Positions 17,295 through 27,100 of a stretch of 32,669 bases of DNA are shown one piece after another. Position 1 is the stretch's first letter. Every line of letters begins with the position of its first letter. Below the pieces are notes generated by a model. That model did not search any database, had not been told where the DNA came from, and worked only from the letters and a program-made list of their open reading frames with translations. Origin of the DNA: Planctomycetota bacterium. Its GTDB lineage: Bacteria > Planctomycetota > UBA1135 > UBA2386. A program made the position numbers and the translations under genes. The stretch lies in NCBI GenBank assembly GCA_016794425.1, contig JAEUHR010000017.1, forward strand, positions 1-32,669, in the 5' to 3' direction.

Positions 17295-17618
17295 TCAGCC
17301 GCCGAACGCGCTGAGCTTGCCGAACTTCTCGGCCAGCAGGTAGCAGAACGTCGAGCGCAGCTTCTTGGTGTCGCCCTTCATGCGGTCGGCGACCGCCTTG
17401 ATCGCGGTGTCGAGCTCGGCGTCGGCCTGCGTCAGGCCGAGCTTCTTCTTCAGGAAGCCGTCGCGCACGCGCGTCAGCTCTTCCTTGTCGGATGCGGACA
17501 CGTACGACGAATCGCTGCCTTCGCGCATGGCGATGCCGAAGTGCTTGACGATGCCGGCAACGGCCTTCTCGTTGGGGGCGGGAACGTACTTCTTCACGTC
17601 GCTGACGTAGTCGACCAT
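17295..17618 (-). CDS. DUF2853 family protein
   Basis: 107 residues, cytoplasmic (no signal peptide), mostly helical. It matches my memory of the DUF2853 family: an N-terminal VxKYV segment, a middle with SASDKEELTRVRDGFLKKKLGL, and the C-terminal pattern MKGDTKKLRSTFCYLLAEKFGKLSAFGG, where related proteins have a (Y/F)YLLxxKFGK end. The family has known structures but no established function. The start ATG at 17618 is preceded by GAAGGAAA with a four-base spacer, the best ribosome binding site in this half of the window, suggesting good expression. It stands alone between a hairpin (17246-17272) and the secreted protein gene at 17763. Confidence 0.88.
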   Translation of the reverse strand: MVDYVSDVKKYVPAPNEKAVAGIVKHFGIAMREGSDSSYVSASDKEELTRVRDGFLKKKLGLTQADAELDTAIKAVADRMKGDTKKLRSTFCYLLAEKFGKLSAFGG

Positions 17619-17762
17619 GGGGTTTCCTTCGGTTGGTGAGAGGTTGGGAACCCGGTCAAGGCTAGGCAGCGAGCCCGCGCGACGCCAGCGACGGGCGCGC
17701 GTCGGCGGCGGCCCGCGCGATCGGCGCTTGCGGCGCAGCGCGCCGCGTCGGCGGCCCGGCGG

Positions 17763-19925
17763 TCACTCGCCGACCGTGAAGCGCTGCGCGTCCGACAGCG
17801 CGAAGTCGGGCAGCAGCGGGCAGCCGCCCGGGGCCAGCAGCAGCCACTGCGCCCAGAACTGCAGGCCGATCCAGCTGGTGTCGCACGGGATCGGCAGCGG
17901 GTGCGGGCCGCCGCCAGCCAGCACGATGTCGAGGTTCGGCACCAGCGTGCACGCACCGCACGGCAGCGCGACCTGCGACAGGCCGACGATCGCGGCCAGC
18001 GGCAGTGCGCCCGGCGCCGGCAGCGTCAGCGCGAACGTCTGGTCGCCGAGCACCGGGGCGCCGACGTGGCCGGGCGTGCCGCCGCCGCCGCAACCGCCGC
18101 CGAGGTTCGCGACCGCGCCGCTGCCGTGTGCTTCGACGCGGTGGCCGCGGATCGTGCCGTCGGTCCAGACCACCAGCGCTTCGTCGCTGGTCGTGTCGCC
18201 GCTGCTCCAGCGCGACGCCAGCGCCGGTTCGTCCTGCGCGGTCGCCGTCGGTTCGACGACATGGTCCTGGCCGCAGTCGACGCAGGTCGCCGGGGCGAGC
18301 GTGCGCACGCGCAGCTGCTGGTTGCCGGCGACCACCTGCGTCCAGGCGGCGACGTAGCCGTCGCGCGCGCAGTCGAGCGCGAACGTGTCCGCGCCGCCGG
18401 TGTCGGCGACCACCGTCACGGCCGTGCCGGGCGACAGCGTCGCCGGGCAGACGCCGACCAGGCTGACCGGCAACAGCCGCAGCCGCTGCGGCGCCAGCAG
18501 GCTGGTCTCGTGCCACGCGACCGCGAACTCGGTGCCGTCGCGCGTGGCGACCGCGAGGTCGCGCAGGCCGTTGAAGAACGGCGCCGTGTAGAGCGTGGTC
18601 TCGGGCACGCACACGCCGCCGATCTCGTTGACCGCGAGGCAGCGCACGTCCTTGAAGTTGCGCCAGCACAGGAGCCAGCGGCCCGCCGTGCCGGCGCTGC
18701 GCGAGATCGCGACTTCGCCGAACACCTGCGTGCCGGTCGAGAACGCGACCTGCGTCGCGAAGCCGACCACCGGATCGCCGCCGGCCGGCACCTGCACGAG
18801 CAGCCGGCGCAGCCGTTCGGTGGCGCCTTCGTAGATCGTGTACGCCACCAGCACCTGGTTGCCGACCGCGCGCGCGTCGCCGCCGGCGGCGCACTTGGTC
18901 TGGTAGGACGAGGAGCCGCCGACGATCACGACCGGGTTCGACGCCGCACCGTTGGTCGCGTTGACGGCGACTGCGTAGAGGCTCATGACCTGGACCTGCC
19001 GCGTCGGCACCACGATCAGGAAGCGGTCGACCGAGTTGACGTTCACGACGGCCGGCGGCTCGGTGACGTTGACGCCCCAGGGCACGACGAGCTGCGGCGC
19101 CCCGAACGGTGTCCCCGCCGCGGTCAGCAGCTGGCAACGCAACTCGCTGGAGCTGGTGCTGGTCTCGACGACCCAGACCACGAGCCAGCGCTGCGTCGTC
19201 GCGTCGAACGACACGGCCGGCAGCCGGTCGAGGCCGGGCTGGTTGCCGACCGGGAACGCCGTGCCGAGCAGCGGGTCGAGCACCAGCGGGTAGGCGGCGC
19301 CGTCGACGAACGCGGCCGGCAGCGCCAGTTCGAGTTCGTCGCCGACGAGCCGCACCGTGCCGGCGATGCGCGCGCCGTTGGCGTCGATGCCGGTGACGCC
19401 GCCGAACGTGGCGCCGCCGATGCCGTCGCTACCGAAGCGCAGGCCGTCGCGTTCGCACGCGTGCTGCAGCGGCAGCGTGCTCGCGAGCCGGCCGCGCACG
19501 ACGAGGTCGCCGCGGCCCGTCGGGCGGCGGTGGAACACGAACGACTGCTCGATGCCGTCGGCGCGCGCCGCGTAGACCTCGTGCAGCACGTCGGTGTGTG
19601 CGTAGACGACGCGCTGGCCGTCGTGGGTGGGGGCCACCGGGGCGGCCGGCCGCGTGAACCATGCCTCGGCGCCGCGCCGCACCTCGCACAGTTCGTAGCG
19701 CAGCGCGGCTTCGGCGTCGGCGCGTGGCAGTGCGGGCGTGAAGGTCGCGCCGCGGGCGTCGAACTCGGCGCGGTACGACGGGCCGAGTGCCACCGGCTGG
19801 CCGTGCACGGTGGTCACGCCGGCGGCGCGCTGCCAGCCGTCCGGGGCGGCCTGCTGGGCCGCGGTCGGTGGCAGCAGCGTGGCGGCGGCGAGAAGCGGGA
19901 ACAGGACGGTACGGAGTCGCGGCAT
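17763..19925 (-). CDS. Large secreted beta-rich protein with C-terminal GxGC/PLPIP domain
   Basis: 720 residues; signal peptide about 1-24 (LLPPTAAQ). An N-terminal beta-rich part includes GAAYPLVLDPLLGT (about 210-225), a phrase that in other large secreted proteins marks the end of an N-terminal sandwich. The middle repeats blade-like units with a strand of the type RWLVVWVVE, RFLIVVPTR, NQVLVAYTI, RWLLCWRNF, EFAVAWHET and EALVVWTDG, about seven in all, suggesting a beta-propeller. The last 114 residues (607-720) form a separate domain, from GGGCGGGGTPG through LVPNLD, PLPIPCDTSWIGLQFWAQW and FALSD; the same domain ends the partial gene at 32291. No catalytic motif is seen. ATG at 19925 has GAGG five to six bases upstream. 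Probably envelope or extracellular; function unknown. Confidence 0.9.
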   Translation of the reverse strand: MPRLRTVLFPLLAAATLLPPTAAQQAAPDGWQRAAGVTTVHGQPVALGPSYRAEFDARGATFTPALPRADAEAALRYELCEVRRGAEAWFTRPAAPVAPTHDGQRVVYAHTDVLHEVYAARADGIEQSFVFHRRPTGRGDLVVRGRLASTLPLQHACERDGLRFGSDGIGGATFGGVTGIDANGARIAGTVRLVGDELELALPAAFVDGAAYPLVLDPLLGTAFPVGNQPGLDRLPAVSFDATTQRWLVVWVVETSTSSSELRCQLLTAAGTPFGAPQLVVPWGVNVTEPPAVVNVNSVDRFLIVVPTRQVQVMSLYAVAVNATNGAASNPVVIVGGSSSYQTKCAAGGDARAVGNQVLVAYTIYEGATERLRRLLVQVPAGGDPVVGFATQVAFSTGTQVFGEVAISRSAGTAGRWLLCWRNFKDVRCLAVNEIGGVCVPETTLYTAPFFNGLRDLAVATRDGTEFAVAWHETSLLAPQRLRLLPVSLVGVCPATLSPGTAVTVVADTGGADTFALDCARDGYVAAWTQVVAGNQQLRVRTLAPATCVDCGQDHVVEPTATAQDEPALASRWSSGDTTSDEALVVWTDGTIRGHRVEAHGSGAVANLGGGCGGGGTPGHVGAPVLGDQTFALTLPAPGALPLAAIVGLSQVALPCGACTLVPNLDIVLAGGGPHPLPIPCDTSWIGLQFWAQWLLLAPGGCPLLPDFALSDAQRFTVGE

Positions 19926-19971
19926 CGGGACCTCACGACGGCCAGCCCCGCGCCGCTGCGGCCGTGACGCG

Positions 19972-19989
19972 GGCCGCGGTTTTCCGGCC
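19972..19989 (-). terminator. Possible short terminator hairpin
   Basis: On the minus strand GGCCGG-AAAA-CCGCGGCC folds as GGCC/GGCC and GG/CC with a two-base bulge. It begins 28 bases after the stop of the gene at 20017, within the 91-base gap before the next secreted-protein gene. There is no T-tract and the pairing is short. Confidence 0.25.
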
Positions 19990-20016
19990 GCCGCCCGGTC
20001 AGGTCGGCCGCATCGG

Positions 20017-22431
20017 CTACTGGACCGTCGTCTCGACCGCGTTGGTGGTGACGAGGCCGCCGGGGTTTGCCCAAGGTGCCAGCGCCACGGACTGGACCGT
20101 GAACTGCAGGCCGCTCGGCAGCGACGACGCCAGCGGCAGCGGCAGGCTCAGTGTCGGGGTGAAGCCGAGCATCGACGCCGTGATGTCGAGCGAGGCGACG
20201 TAGGCGTAACAGTCCGGCGCACCGAGGATGCCCAGGTCCAGTCCGCCCGGGATCTGGCCGAAGCTGATCACCGTCATGGCCACGTAGATCCCCATGCCGG
20301 GCAGGTACTCAGGCGTGTTGCTCGTCGTGTAGGTGACCACCGAACCGGGAATCGACGCCACGTCCGCCAGCAGCGTCATGCCGAGGCAGCCGGTGCCGAT
20401 GCTGGCATGCCCCTGCACGCCGAGCGGCTCGGGGATGGCTTCATAGCCGGAGCCGTTCGTCAGCAGCATCACGGCGAGGCCCCCGAGGTCGAACGGCTGC
20501 GCACTGGCGTCGAAGTTCTGATAGAGGATCGGCCCGTCACTGAGCGCGCCGGTGCCCAGGTCGCTGGCTCCCGGGTCCGCAATGCCGCCGCCGGCCGAGA
20601 TGCCGACGAGCACGTTCTGGCCCTCGGCGGTGATACCGTCGGAGTAGGCGAACTGGACTTCCCCGGAGGCGAAGATCTGGCACTGGATCGTCTTCAGGGT
20701 CGTGTGTCCGACCTCGACCGCGTTCTTCCAGGTGATCACCACGCGGTCCGGGTTGCTGAAGGTGTTGATGTAGACGCCGGCGTTGTTGGCGGGCTGCAGG
20801 TCGAGATTGCACCAGAAGGGCGCGACGCGCGGCGGTCCGTTGCGCAGGTTGCCCACCATCGTGGCAGCGCTGCCGAAACCGGTCGCCGGGCCGGGCGTCG
20901 GACCACCGTTGGACAGGTAGAGGAAGCCGTTGGTGGAAACGTCCAGCGTCGTGACACCGAAGGGCAGATCCCACACGATGGGGAATGGGAGGACCCAGCG
21001 CACGATGTTGTTGGTCCCCGATGTGACAAGGTTGCCAATGTAGGCGTCGGTCACCCAGACATCCGATGGGTCCGGCTGCGGCCCCTTGCACTTGCCTTTG
21101 GTTCCTGCCGCGAAGATGCGTTGCACCTCGGCAGGCGTGAGTACGCGCCGGAACAACTCAATTTCGTCGGTCTCGCCGTCCAGGATCGGACTGGTGTAGC
21201 CACTGCTGCCGAGGAACAGCGGCTGCCAGTTGGCCAGGCTGCCGGTGACTGGCGTGAACACGTCCGGCAGGGCTTCGCCGTTCACGTAGAACGTGCCTGC
21301 CGGGTCCTGACGATCCACCGTGACGGCAAGGTGTGTCCACTCCCCTGGCGGAACGACGACCGAGCTGGCCGTGTATTCGGTTCCGTAGCCGGTACCGAGC
21401 CACAGTGTCGGATGCCCATTGACGAGACTCAGTTCGTATCCGAGCGAGCCCGGCGGAAGTGCGGGATGCAAAGCCACCTTGCTCACCAGACTCTGCCGTC
21501 CGGGAAAGGTGGTCGTCGGCTTCACCCACAAGTCGATCGAGAAACTCCGATCGGCCTCGAAGTCGAGTTGCGGCGCGTCCGGCACGGTGACGAAACTCGT
21601 CGCTGCGTGATTCAGGCCGCTACCGCCGACATAGTCCGTGGTCGGGCCTGGTGGAACGTTCCAGGTTCCGGAGTTCAGCTTCGGGCCGGCAAGGTCCAAT
21701 GCCGTCGAGTCGTGCCACCAGCCGACCATGTCACGCGGCGGCGTCGTGCAGGTCAGGAACCGCACGTCGTCGAAGAACGCGAAGCCGCCGTGCCCACCTG
21801 CATCGCAATCCCAGACCGTCAGCTGCACCGTGATGGTGTCCAAGGTGAGCAGGCCCGGCAGGGCGATCTCGCTCTGGCCGTGTTTGTAGTAGAAGCCGTC
21901 GCCGGGGCCCGTGGTTTGCCAGCCCTCGGCGATGGCGTTGTTGGTGTCGGACACGTGGCTGAACACGGAAAGCCCGTTCTTCAGCACCTCGACCTGGAAG
22001 CCCGGCTGGCCCGTGGGGTGTGCGTTCTCGAGCACGGCGCCCCACTGCACCGCGAGCACGCCGCTGGCGACGTCCGCCGCGGTCGGGTTGGAGGTCTGTG
22101 AAATCCGGGTGGCGTGGTAGAGGCCCAACGGGTCGTTGAGCAAGGCCATCTGCGTGCCCTCGTACGGTGCCACGGCCACGAACGAGGCACCGAACGGCGA
22201 ACCGCCCGCCCACATCGCCGGCAGGGGATGGCCCGATGGCGGGACGGCAACCCAGGGTCCGAACGTGCCGGTGTAGGTGCCGTATTCGATCGTCCAACCA
22301 GTGAACGGAGGCGACGACTCGAAGCCGCCGTTGACGATCTGGGCCTTGGTGGTGCCGAGCAGCAGGGTGGCGGCCAGGAGGAGACGGCCACCGGCGAAGC
22401 GGCGGCGGATGGAACTCAGGCAAGTGATCAT
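20017..22431 (-). CDS. Secreted LamG/nidogen-like multidomain protein
   Basis: 804 residues; signal peptide about 1-30 (LLLGTTKAQ). Domains in order: a jelly-roll type module starting IVNGGFESSPPFTGW (32-45) and closing with FAFFDDVRFLTC (218-228); a LamG/concanavalin-like lectin module (about 234-445) with FSIDLWVKP, PPGEWTHLAVTVD, GTFYVNGE and DGETDEIELFRRVLTPAEV; a nidogen-like module (about 455-680) with DVSTNGFLYL, PRVAPFWCNLDL, VVITWKNAVEV and VQFAYSDG; and a C-terminal domain (about 690-804) shared with the genes at 22738 and 30293 (PEYLPGMGIYV, APDCYAYVASLD, LPSGLQF). LamG modules usually bind glycans or proteins, so adhesion or surface structure is likely. ATG at 22431 has CGGGAG five bases upstream. 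Base composition is visibly less GC-rich than in neighbouring genes. Confidence 0.92.
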   Translation of the reverse strand: MITCLSSIRRRFAGGRLLLAATLLLGTTKAQIVNGGFESSPPFTGWTIEYGTYTGTFGPWVAVPPSGHPLPAMWAGGSPFGASFVAVAPYEGTQMALLNDPLGLYHATRISQTSNPTAADVASGVLAVQWGAVLENAHPTGQPGFQVEVLKNGLSVFSHVSDTNNAIAEGWQTTGPGDGFYYKHGQSEIALPGLLTLDTITVQLTVWDCDAGGHGGFAFFDDVRFLTCTTPPRDMVGWWHDSTALDLAGPKLNSGTWNVPPGPTTDYVGGSGLNHAATSFVTVPDAPQLDFEADRSFSIDLWVKPTTTFPGRQSLVSKVALHPALPPGSLGYELSLVNGHPTLWLGTGYGTEYTASSVVVPPGEWTHLAVTVDRQDPAGTFYVNGEALPDVFTPVTGSLANWQPLFLGSSGYTSPILDGETDEIELFRRVLTPAEVQRIFAAGTKGKCKGPQPDPSDVWVTDAYIGNLVTSGTNNIVRWVLPFPIVWDLPFGVTTLDVSTNGFLYLSNGGPTPGPATGFGSAATMVGNLRNGPPRVAPFWCNLDLQPANNAGVYINTFSNPDRVVITWKNAVEVGHTTLKTIQCQIFASGEVQFAYSDGITAEGQNVLVGISAGGGIADPGASDLGTGALSDGPILYQNFDASAQPFDLGGLAVMLLTNGSGYEAIPEPLGVQGHASIGTGCLGMTLLADVASIPGSVVTYTTSNTPEYLPGMGIYVAMTVISFGQIPGGLDLGILGAPDCYAYVASLDITASMLGFTPTLSLPLPLASSLPSGLQFTVQSVALAPWANPGGLVTTNAVETTVQ

Positions 22432-22737
22432 GGTGACTCCCGGTAGGAGATGTGGTGTCTTCTGGAGGAGATCGAGAACCCGGCCGCGGACGCGATTCGA
22501 ACTTCAGGTGCGGCGTCTGGCGCACCGAGCGCGGTTCGCGAGCGCGTTCGTCGCGGCCCACCGGTAGTGACCCGAGGCACTGCTCAGCGGACAAGAAAGT
22601 GCGGAGCGAGCTCCGCGGCCGCGCATCGGCTGCGCTGCCAGCAGATTTCTCGGGATGTCGTCCGATCGGCATGGTGCGGGTCATTGGGAGGGTGTCCGGC
22701 CTCCGGGCCTCACCTCACCACGCAGAACCAGACCACG
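22432..22737. other. Divergent intergenic region, 306 bases
   Basis: It separates two divergently transcribed secreted-protein genes (20017-22431 and 22738-24048), so promoters for both must lie here unless each is transcribed from farther off. The one clear structure is a 6-base-pair hairpin, GCGGAG-CGAG-CTCCGC, at 22601-22616. I see no convincing -35/-10 pair on either strand. The plus-strand frame of the downstream gene stays open back to 22450, but that extension looks non-coding (Arg/Ser-rich, no signal peptide). No RNA gene is recognised. Confidence 0.6.
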
Positions 22738-24048
22738 ATGACGACTTCCACCGAACCTGCCGGCCGCCCACGCCTGGGCCGGTTTCCCTCCCTGCTGTGC
22801 GCCACGATGTTCGCGGCGGCCGTGCCCGCGCAGTGTCCACAAGGCGCGGATGCCGCGCTCGTCCCGTGGAGCGGACCCGCCGGCTACGCCAGCGGGGATC
22901 CGGTCGACGACGAGGGACTGAGCCAGCATGCGCTCGGTTTCTGGTTCCCGATGCCGAACCCGAACGGCAGCGCCATTCCGGTCGTGTTCGACCAGGTCTG
23001 GGTCGGCTCCAACGGCGAGCTCTACCTGACCGTCAGTTCGCTGCTGCTGCCCCAGCCGATCGGCGGCAGTACCTTCGGCGTCACCACGGCCCTCGAGATG
23101 CAGGGCTCGGTGGCCGGCGGTTCGGCGCGCGTCGTGCCGTTCGGCTGCGACCTGATGAAGACGCAGGCTGCCTGCAACCTGTGGCAGGTCAGCGTCGACA
23201 CCTCGGTGACCAACGCGTTCACCGTGACCTGGACCGACGTCGCACGGTTCACGACCGGGACTTTGGCGGACAGGTTCTCCTTCCGGTGCACGCTGCACGC
23301 GAACGGCGGCGTCGACTTCACCTACGGCGACACGTTTCCGGCCGGCGCAGGCGCCTGTGTCGTGGGCCTCTCGACCGGCAACCTGATCGCGGGGCCGGCC
23401 GCCAACCTCTCGGCAACGCCGTCGTCCACGAACGGTCTGCTCTACGAGCTGTTCACGTTCAACACGTTCGACCTCGCCGGCAAGAAGCTGCACATCGGCA
23501 TGAACCTCGGTTTCACCGGCTATGACGCAGCGGTGCTCCGGACCTACGTGCCGCCGACCTGTGCGTCGCACTGCTCGTCCGGCGTGGGCTGCTATGACGA
23601 CCCGAACAACGGCGTGTACCCGCTGACCCTGTCGGCGTCGCCGCGGCCGGTGCGCGACACCGCCGGTTGGGTAGCCTTCGACTACACGCTCACCAACGTG
23701 CCCGAGGCGTTGCCGTGCACCGGCATCGGTATCACGGCGATCGTACTCAGCGTCGGCCCGCGGATCCCGGCGGTCAACCTCGACATCATCGGCGCGCCGG
23801 ACTGCTTCATCTACATGTCGACGCTGGATCTCGTCGGGCCGGCGTTCGTGTGGAACTCGACGCCGTGCGTTCCCTACATGACGGCGACGCCGCACCCGTT
23901 TGGTGCGTTCCTACCCGCCGGTCTCAACTTCTGCGCGCAGGGCATTGCGCTCGTCTTCCCGCCGCACCCGCTGACGCTGCCGCCCTACAACAACATCCCC
24001 GGCATCCTGACCAGCAACGTCGTGAACCATCACGTCGAGTCGCAGTGA
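22738..24048 (+). CDS. Secreted nidogen-like protein with shared C-terminal domain
   Basis: 436 residues from ATG 22738, chosen over the longer open frame because the signal peptide starts here (RFPSLLCATMFAAAVPAQ, about 15-32). A nidogen-like module (about 35-270) has VWVGSNGELYLTV, RVVPFGCDL, FTVTWTDVARF and GVDFTYGD, the same order of strands as in the genes at 20017 and 30293. The C-terminal domain (about 310-436) matches theirs: a YTLTNVPEALP-type start, GAPDCFIYMSTLDL, LPAGLNFCAQGIAL and a final ILTSNVVNHHVES. Cys pairs (CASHCSSGVGC) between the modules suggest an oxidising, extracytoplasmic location. No ribosome binding site is obvious. It converges on mfd, and a hairpin overlaps its stop codon. 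Confidence 0.88.
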   Translation: MTTSTEPAGRPRLGRFPSLLCATMFAAAVPAQCPQGADAALVPWSGPAGYASGDPVDDEGLSQHALGFWFPMPNPNGSAIPVVFDQVWVGSNGELYLTVSSLLLPQPIGGSTFGVTTALEMQGSVAGGSARVVPFGCDLMKTQAACNLWQVSVDTSVTNAFTVTWTDVARFTTGTLADRFSFRCTLHANGGVDFTYGDTFPAGAGACVVGLSTGNLIAGPAANLSATPSSTNGLLYELFTFNTFDLAGKKLHIGMNLGFTGYDAAVLRTYVPPTCASHCSSGVGCYDDPNNGVYPLTLSASPRPVRDTAGWVAFDYTLTNVPEALPCTGIGITAIVLSVGPRIPAVNLDIIGAPDCFIYMSTLDLVGPAFVWNSTPCVPYMTATPHPFGAFLPAGLNFCAQGIALVFPPHPLTLPPYNNIPGILTSNVVNHHVESQ

Positions 24049-24055
24049 CTCGACG
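24033..24055. terminator. Hairpin overlapping a stop codon between convergent genes
   Basis: A perfect 9-base-pair inverted repeat, CGTCGAGTC-GCAGT-GACTCGACG; the TGA stop of the plus-strand gene (24046-24048) begins at the last loop base. It lies 52 bases beyond the end of mfd on the other strand. No T-tract follows on either strand. It could act as a two-way terminator or 3'-end barrier. Confidence 0.45.
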
Positions 24056-24106
24056 GCAAGCGCGCTGGCCCGCCGCAACGGTGGCTGCCGCGGCGGCGGC
24101 CCGGCG

Positions 24107-27100
24107 TCAGAACGGCAGCGACTTGCCGGGGCCGGGACGCTTCTGCCGGCCGCGCGCCGGTGGCGCCGCCGACGGCAACTCGCGGCGTCGCTGCGGCTGC
24201 ACTTCGGCGCGGCCGGTGATCGCGTCGAGCAGGAACGCCAGCACGTCCTCGCCGCCGCGCGCCTTGCCGCGCTTTGGCGGCAACATCAGGTGCGTCTTGC
24301 CGGCCTCGACCGGGCGCACGTCGGCGAAGCAGTCGAGCCACGCGCCGCCGAGCGGCACGCCGGGCGCGTGGCGCACGACGAGGCGGTCCTGTTCGACCCA
24401 CTGCACGCCGTGCACCGACAACGCCATCAGCCCGTGCTTGAGCCGGAACACGCGCAGCAGGGTCTGCACCGGCTTCGGCAGCTTGCCGTAGCGATCGCGC
24501 AGTTCGGCCTCGAGCGCCGCCAGGTGCTGGTCGTCGATCGCCTCGTCCATCTCGCGCAGCAGTTCGAGGCGCTGGCGCGGTTCGGTCAGGAAGTCCTGCG
24601 GCAGGAACGCCTGCACGCGCAGGTCGACGTCGACCTCGACCACGTGCACGTGCACCGGCCGCTGCTGCCGGGCCGACTCGACCGCCGAGCGCAGCAGCTG
24701 GCAGTACATGTCGTAGCCGACCGACGCGATGTGGCCCGACTGCTGCGGCCCGAGCAGGTTGCCGGCGCCGCGGATCTCGAGGTCTTTCATCGCGATCGCG
24801 AAGCCGGCGCCGAGGTGCGAGAACTCCTCGAGCGCCTTCAGCCGCTGCCGCGCCTCGAGGCCCGGCGGCTCGTCGCGGTCGAGCAGCAGCAGGCAGTACG
24901 CCTTCGCCTCGCTGCGGCCGACGCGGCCGCGCAGCTGGTGCAGCTCGGCGAGGCCGAAGTGGTCCGCGTGGTCGATCAGGATCGTGTTGGCGCGCGCGAT
25001 GTCGAGGCCGTTCTCGACGATCGTCGTCGACACCAGCACGTCGAAGTCGCCGCGCACGAACGCGCGCACGGTCTTCTCGATCTCGGCCTCGCTCATCTGG
25101 CCGTGGCCGATCGCGATGCGCGCGCCGGGCGCGAGCTGGCGCAGGCGGCCGGCCAGCACCTCGAGTTCGGCGATGCGGTTGTGCAGCACGAACACCTGGC
25201 CCTTGCGCGCCAGTTCGCGCTGCAGCGCGTCCTGCAGCACGCGGTCGTCGCGGAACAGCACGCGCGTCTCGACCTCCTGGCGGCCCGGCGGCGGGTTGTC
25301 GAGCGTGCTGATGCCGCGGATGCCGAGCAGCGAGCCGTGCAGCGTGCGCGGGATCGGCGTCGCGCTGAGCGTCAGCACGTCGACCTCGGCGCGCAGCTGC
25401 TTCAGCCGTTCCTTCTGCCGCACGCCGAAGCGCTGTTCCTCGTCGACGACGAACAGGCCGAGGTCGTGGAACGCCACGCCTTCGGCCAGCAGCTGGTGCG
25501 TGCCGACGACGATGTCGACGGTGCCCTTCTCGAGCCCCGCCTCGACCTCGCGGCGTTCGGCCGGCTTGCGGTAGCGCGACAGCAGTTCGACGCGCAACCC
25601 GAACGGCTCGCAGCGGCCGCGGAACGTGCGCGCGTGCTGTTCGGCGAGGATCGTCGTCGGCGCCAGCACCGCGACCTGGCGGCCGGCCGCGGCGACGCGG
25701 AACGCGGCGCGCAGCGCCAGCTCGGTCTTGCCGAAGCCGACGTCGCCGCACAGCAGGCGGTCCATCGGCTGCGGCTTCTCGAGGTCCTGCTGGATCTCGC
25801 GCCACGCGCGCGTCTGGTCGTCGGTGTCGCGGAACGGGAACGCGTCGAGGAAGTCGCGCTCCATCGGTTCCTGCGCGTACGGCGGGCGCTGCACCAGTGC
25901 GCGCCGGCTCTGCACCTCGAGCAGTTCGGCGGCGAGGTCGAACAGCGCCTCCTGCACCTGTTCCTTGCGGCGCTGGAAGCCCTTGCCGCCGAGCTTGTCG
26001 AGCGGCGCCTTGCCGCCGCTGCCGACGTACTTCTGGACCAGGTGGATCTTGCTGGCCGGCACCAGCAGCTTGACGTCGTCCTGGAAGCACAGCCGCAGGT
26101 GCTCTTCCTGGCCTTCGCCGCGCGCGACCAGCTCGGTGCCCTCGAAGCGCGCGACGCCGTGCACCGCGTGCACGACCAGGTCACCGGGACCGAGTTCGAA
26201 GAAGCTCTGGATCGCGCGGCTCGGCACCGCAGCGCGTTCGCGCACGCGCGCCTGCTGCGGCACGCCGGCGAACTCGACGTTCGACAGCGCGGTGGTCTGC
26301 AGGTCCGGGATCCGGAAGCCGCGGCTGATGCCGCCGTCGAGCAGCTCGACCTTCTCGGCGGCGAGGTCGACGCCCTTGTGCGCGAAGATCTCGCGCAGGC
26401 GGTCGGCTTCGTCGGGCGTGCGGCAGAACAGCAGCACGCGGCCCTGCATGCCGCGCACGCTGCGCAGCCGGCCGGCCGGATCGGCCTCGCCGCTGCCGAC
26501 CGCGCTGCCGGCCGACAGGATCTTGTAGTCGAGTTCGTGGCTCGGCAGCGACGAGAGGTCGACGCGCGGACAGGGGCGCAGCGAGTCGTGCAGCTCCTGC
26601 ACGCGCGCCGCGAACGAGCTGTCGAACGCGACGATGCGCGCGGTGCGCTCCTCGAGCCGCAGCGGTTCGTAGACCGCGAGCAGCAGGTTCGGCGGCGCCA
26701 GGTGCTTCAGCACCGGGCCGTCCTCGTCGGCGGCCGCGGCGCCGAGTGCGAGCACGTGGTGGTCGTGCACCGCGGTCGTGCGCTGGCTCGAAGGATCGAA
26801 CGTGCGCACCGACTCGAGCACGTCGTCGAAGAACTCGAGCCGCACCGCCGCGTCGGCGCCCATCGGGAACAGGTCGACGACGTCACCGCGCACCGAGCAC
26901 TCACCGGGCGCCAGCACCAGCGGCACGCTGCGCAGTCCGGCCGCCTGCGCGCGGCCCAGCACCTGCGCGCGGTCGAGCTTCTGGCCGGCGCGCAGTTCGA
27001 GCTGGGCGCGGCCGAGGCTCTTCGGTGTCGCGACCGGCTGCAGCATCGCCTCGATGCCGGCCAGCAGCGGCGCGCGGTCCTGGCGTTGGCGCTGCAGCGC

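Noticed and set aside
17651..17662. TTGACC as a -35 box for the DUF2853 gene
   Set aside because: No -10-like hexamer lies 15-19 bases downstream on the minus strand.
22470..22530. tRNA-like T-loop sequence (GTTCGAATC on the minus strand)
   Set aside because: The flanking bases do not pair as a T-stem and no acceptor, D or anticodon arms can be drawn.
22450..22737. N-terminal extension of the plus-strand gene starting at 22738
   Set aside because: It would bury the signal peptide 96 residues into the protein; its composition is typical of non-coding frame.
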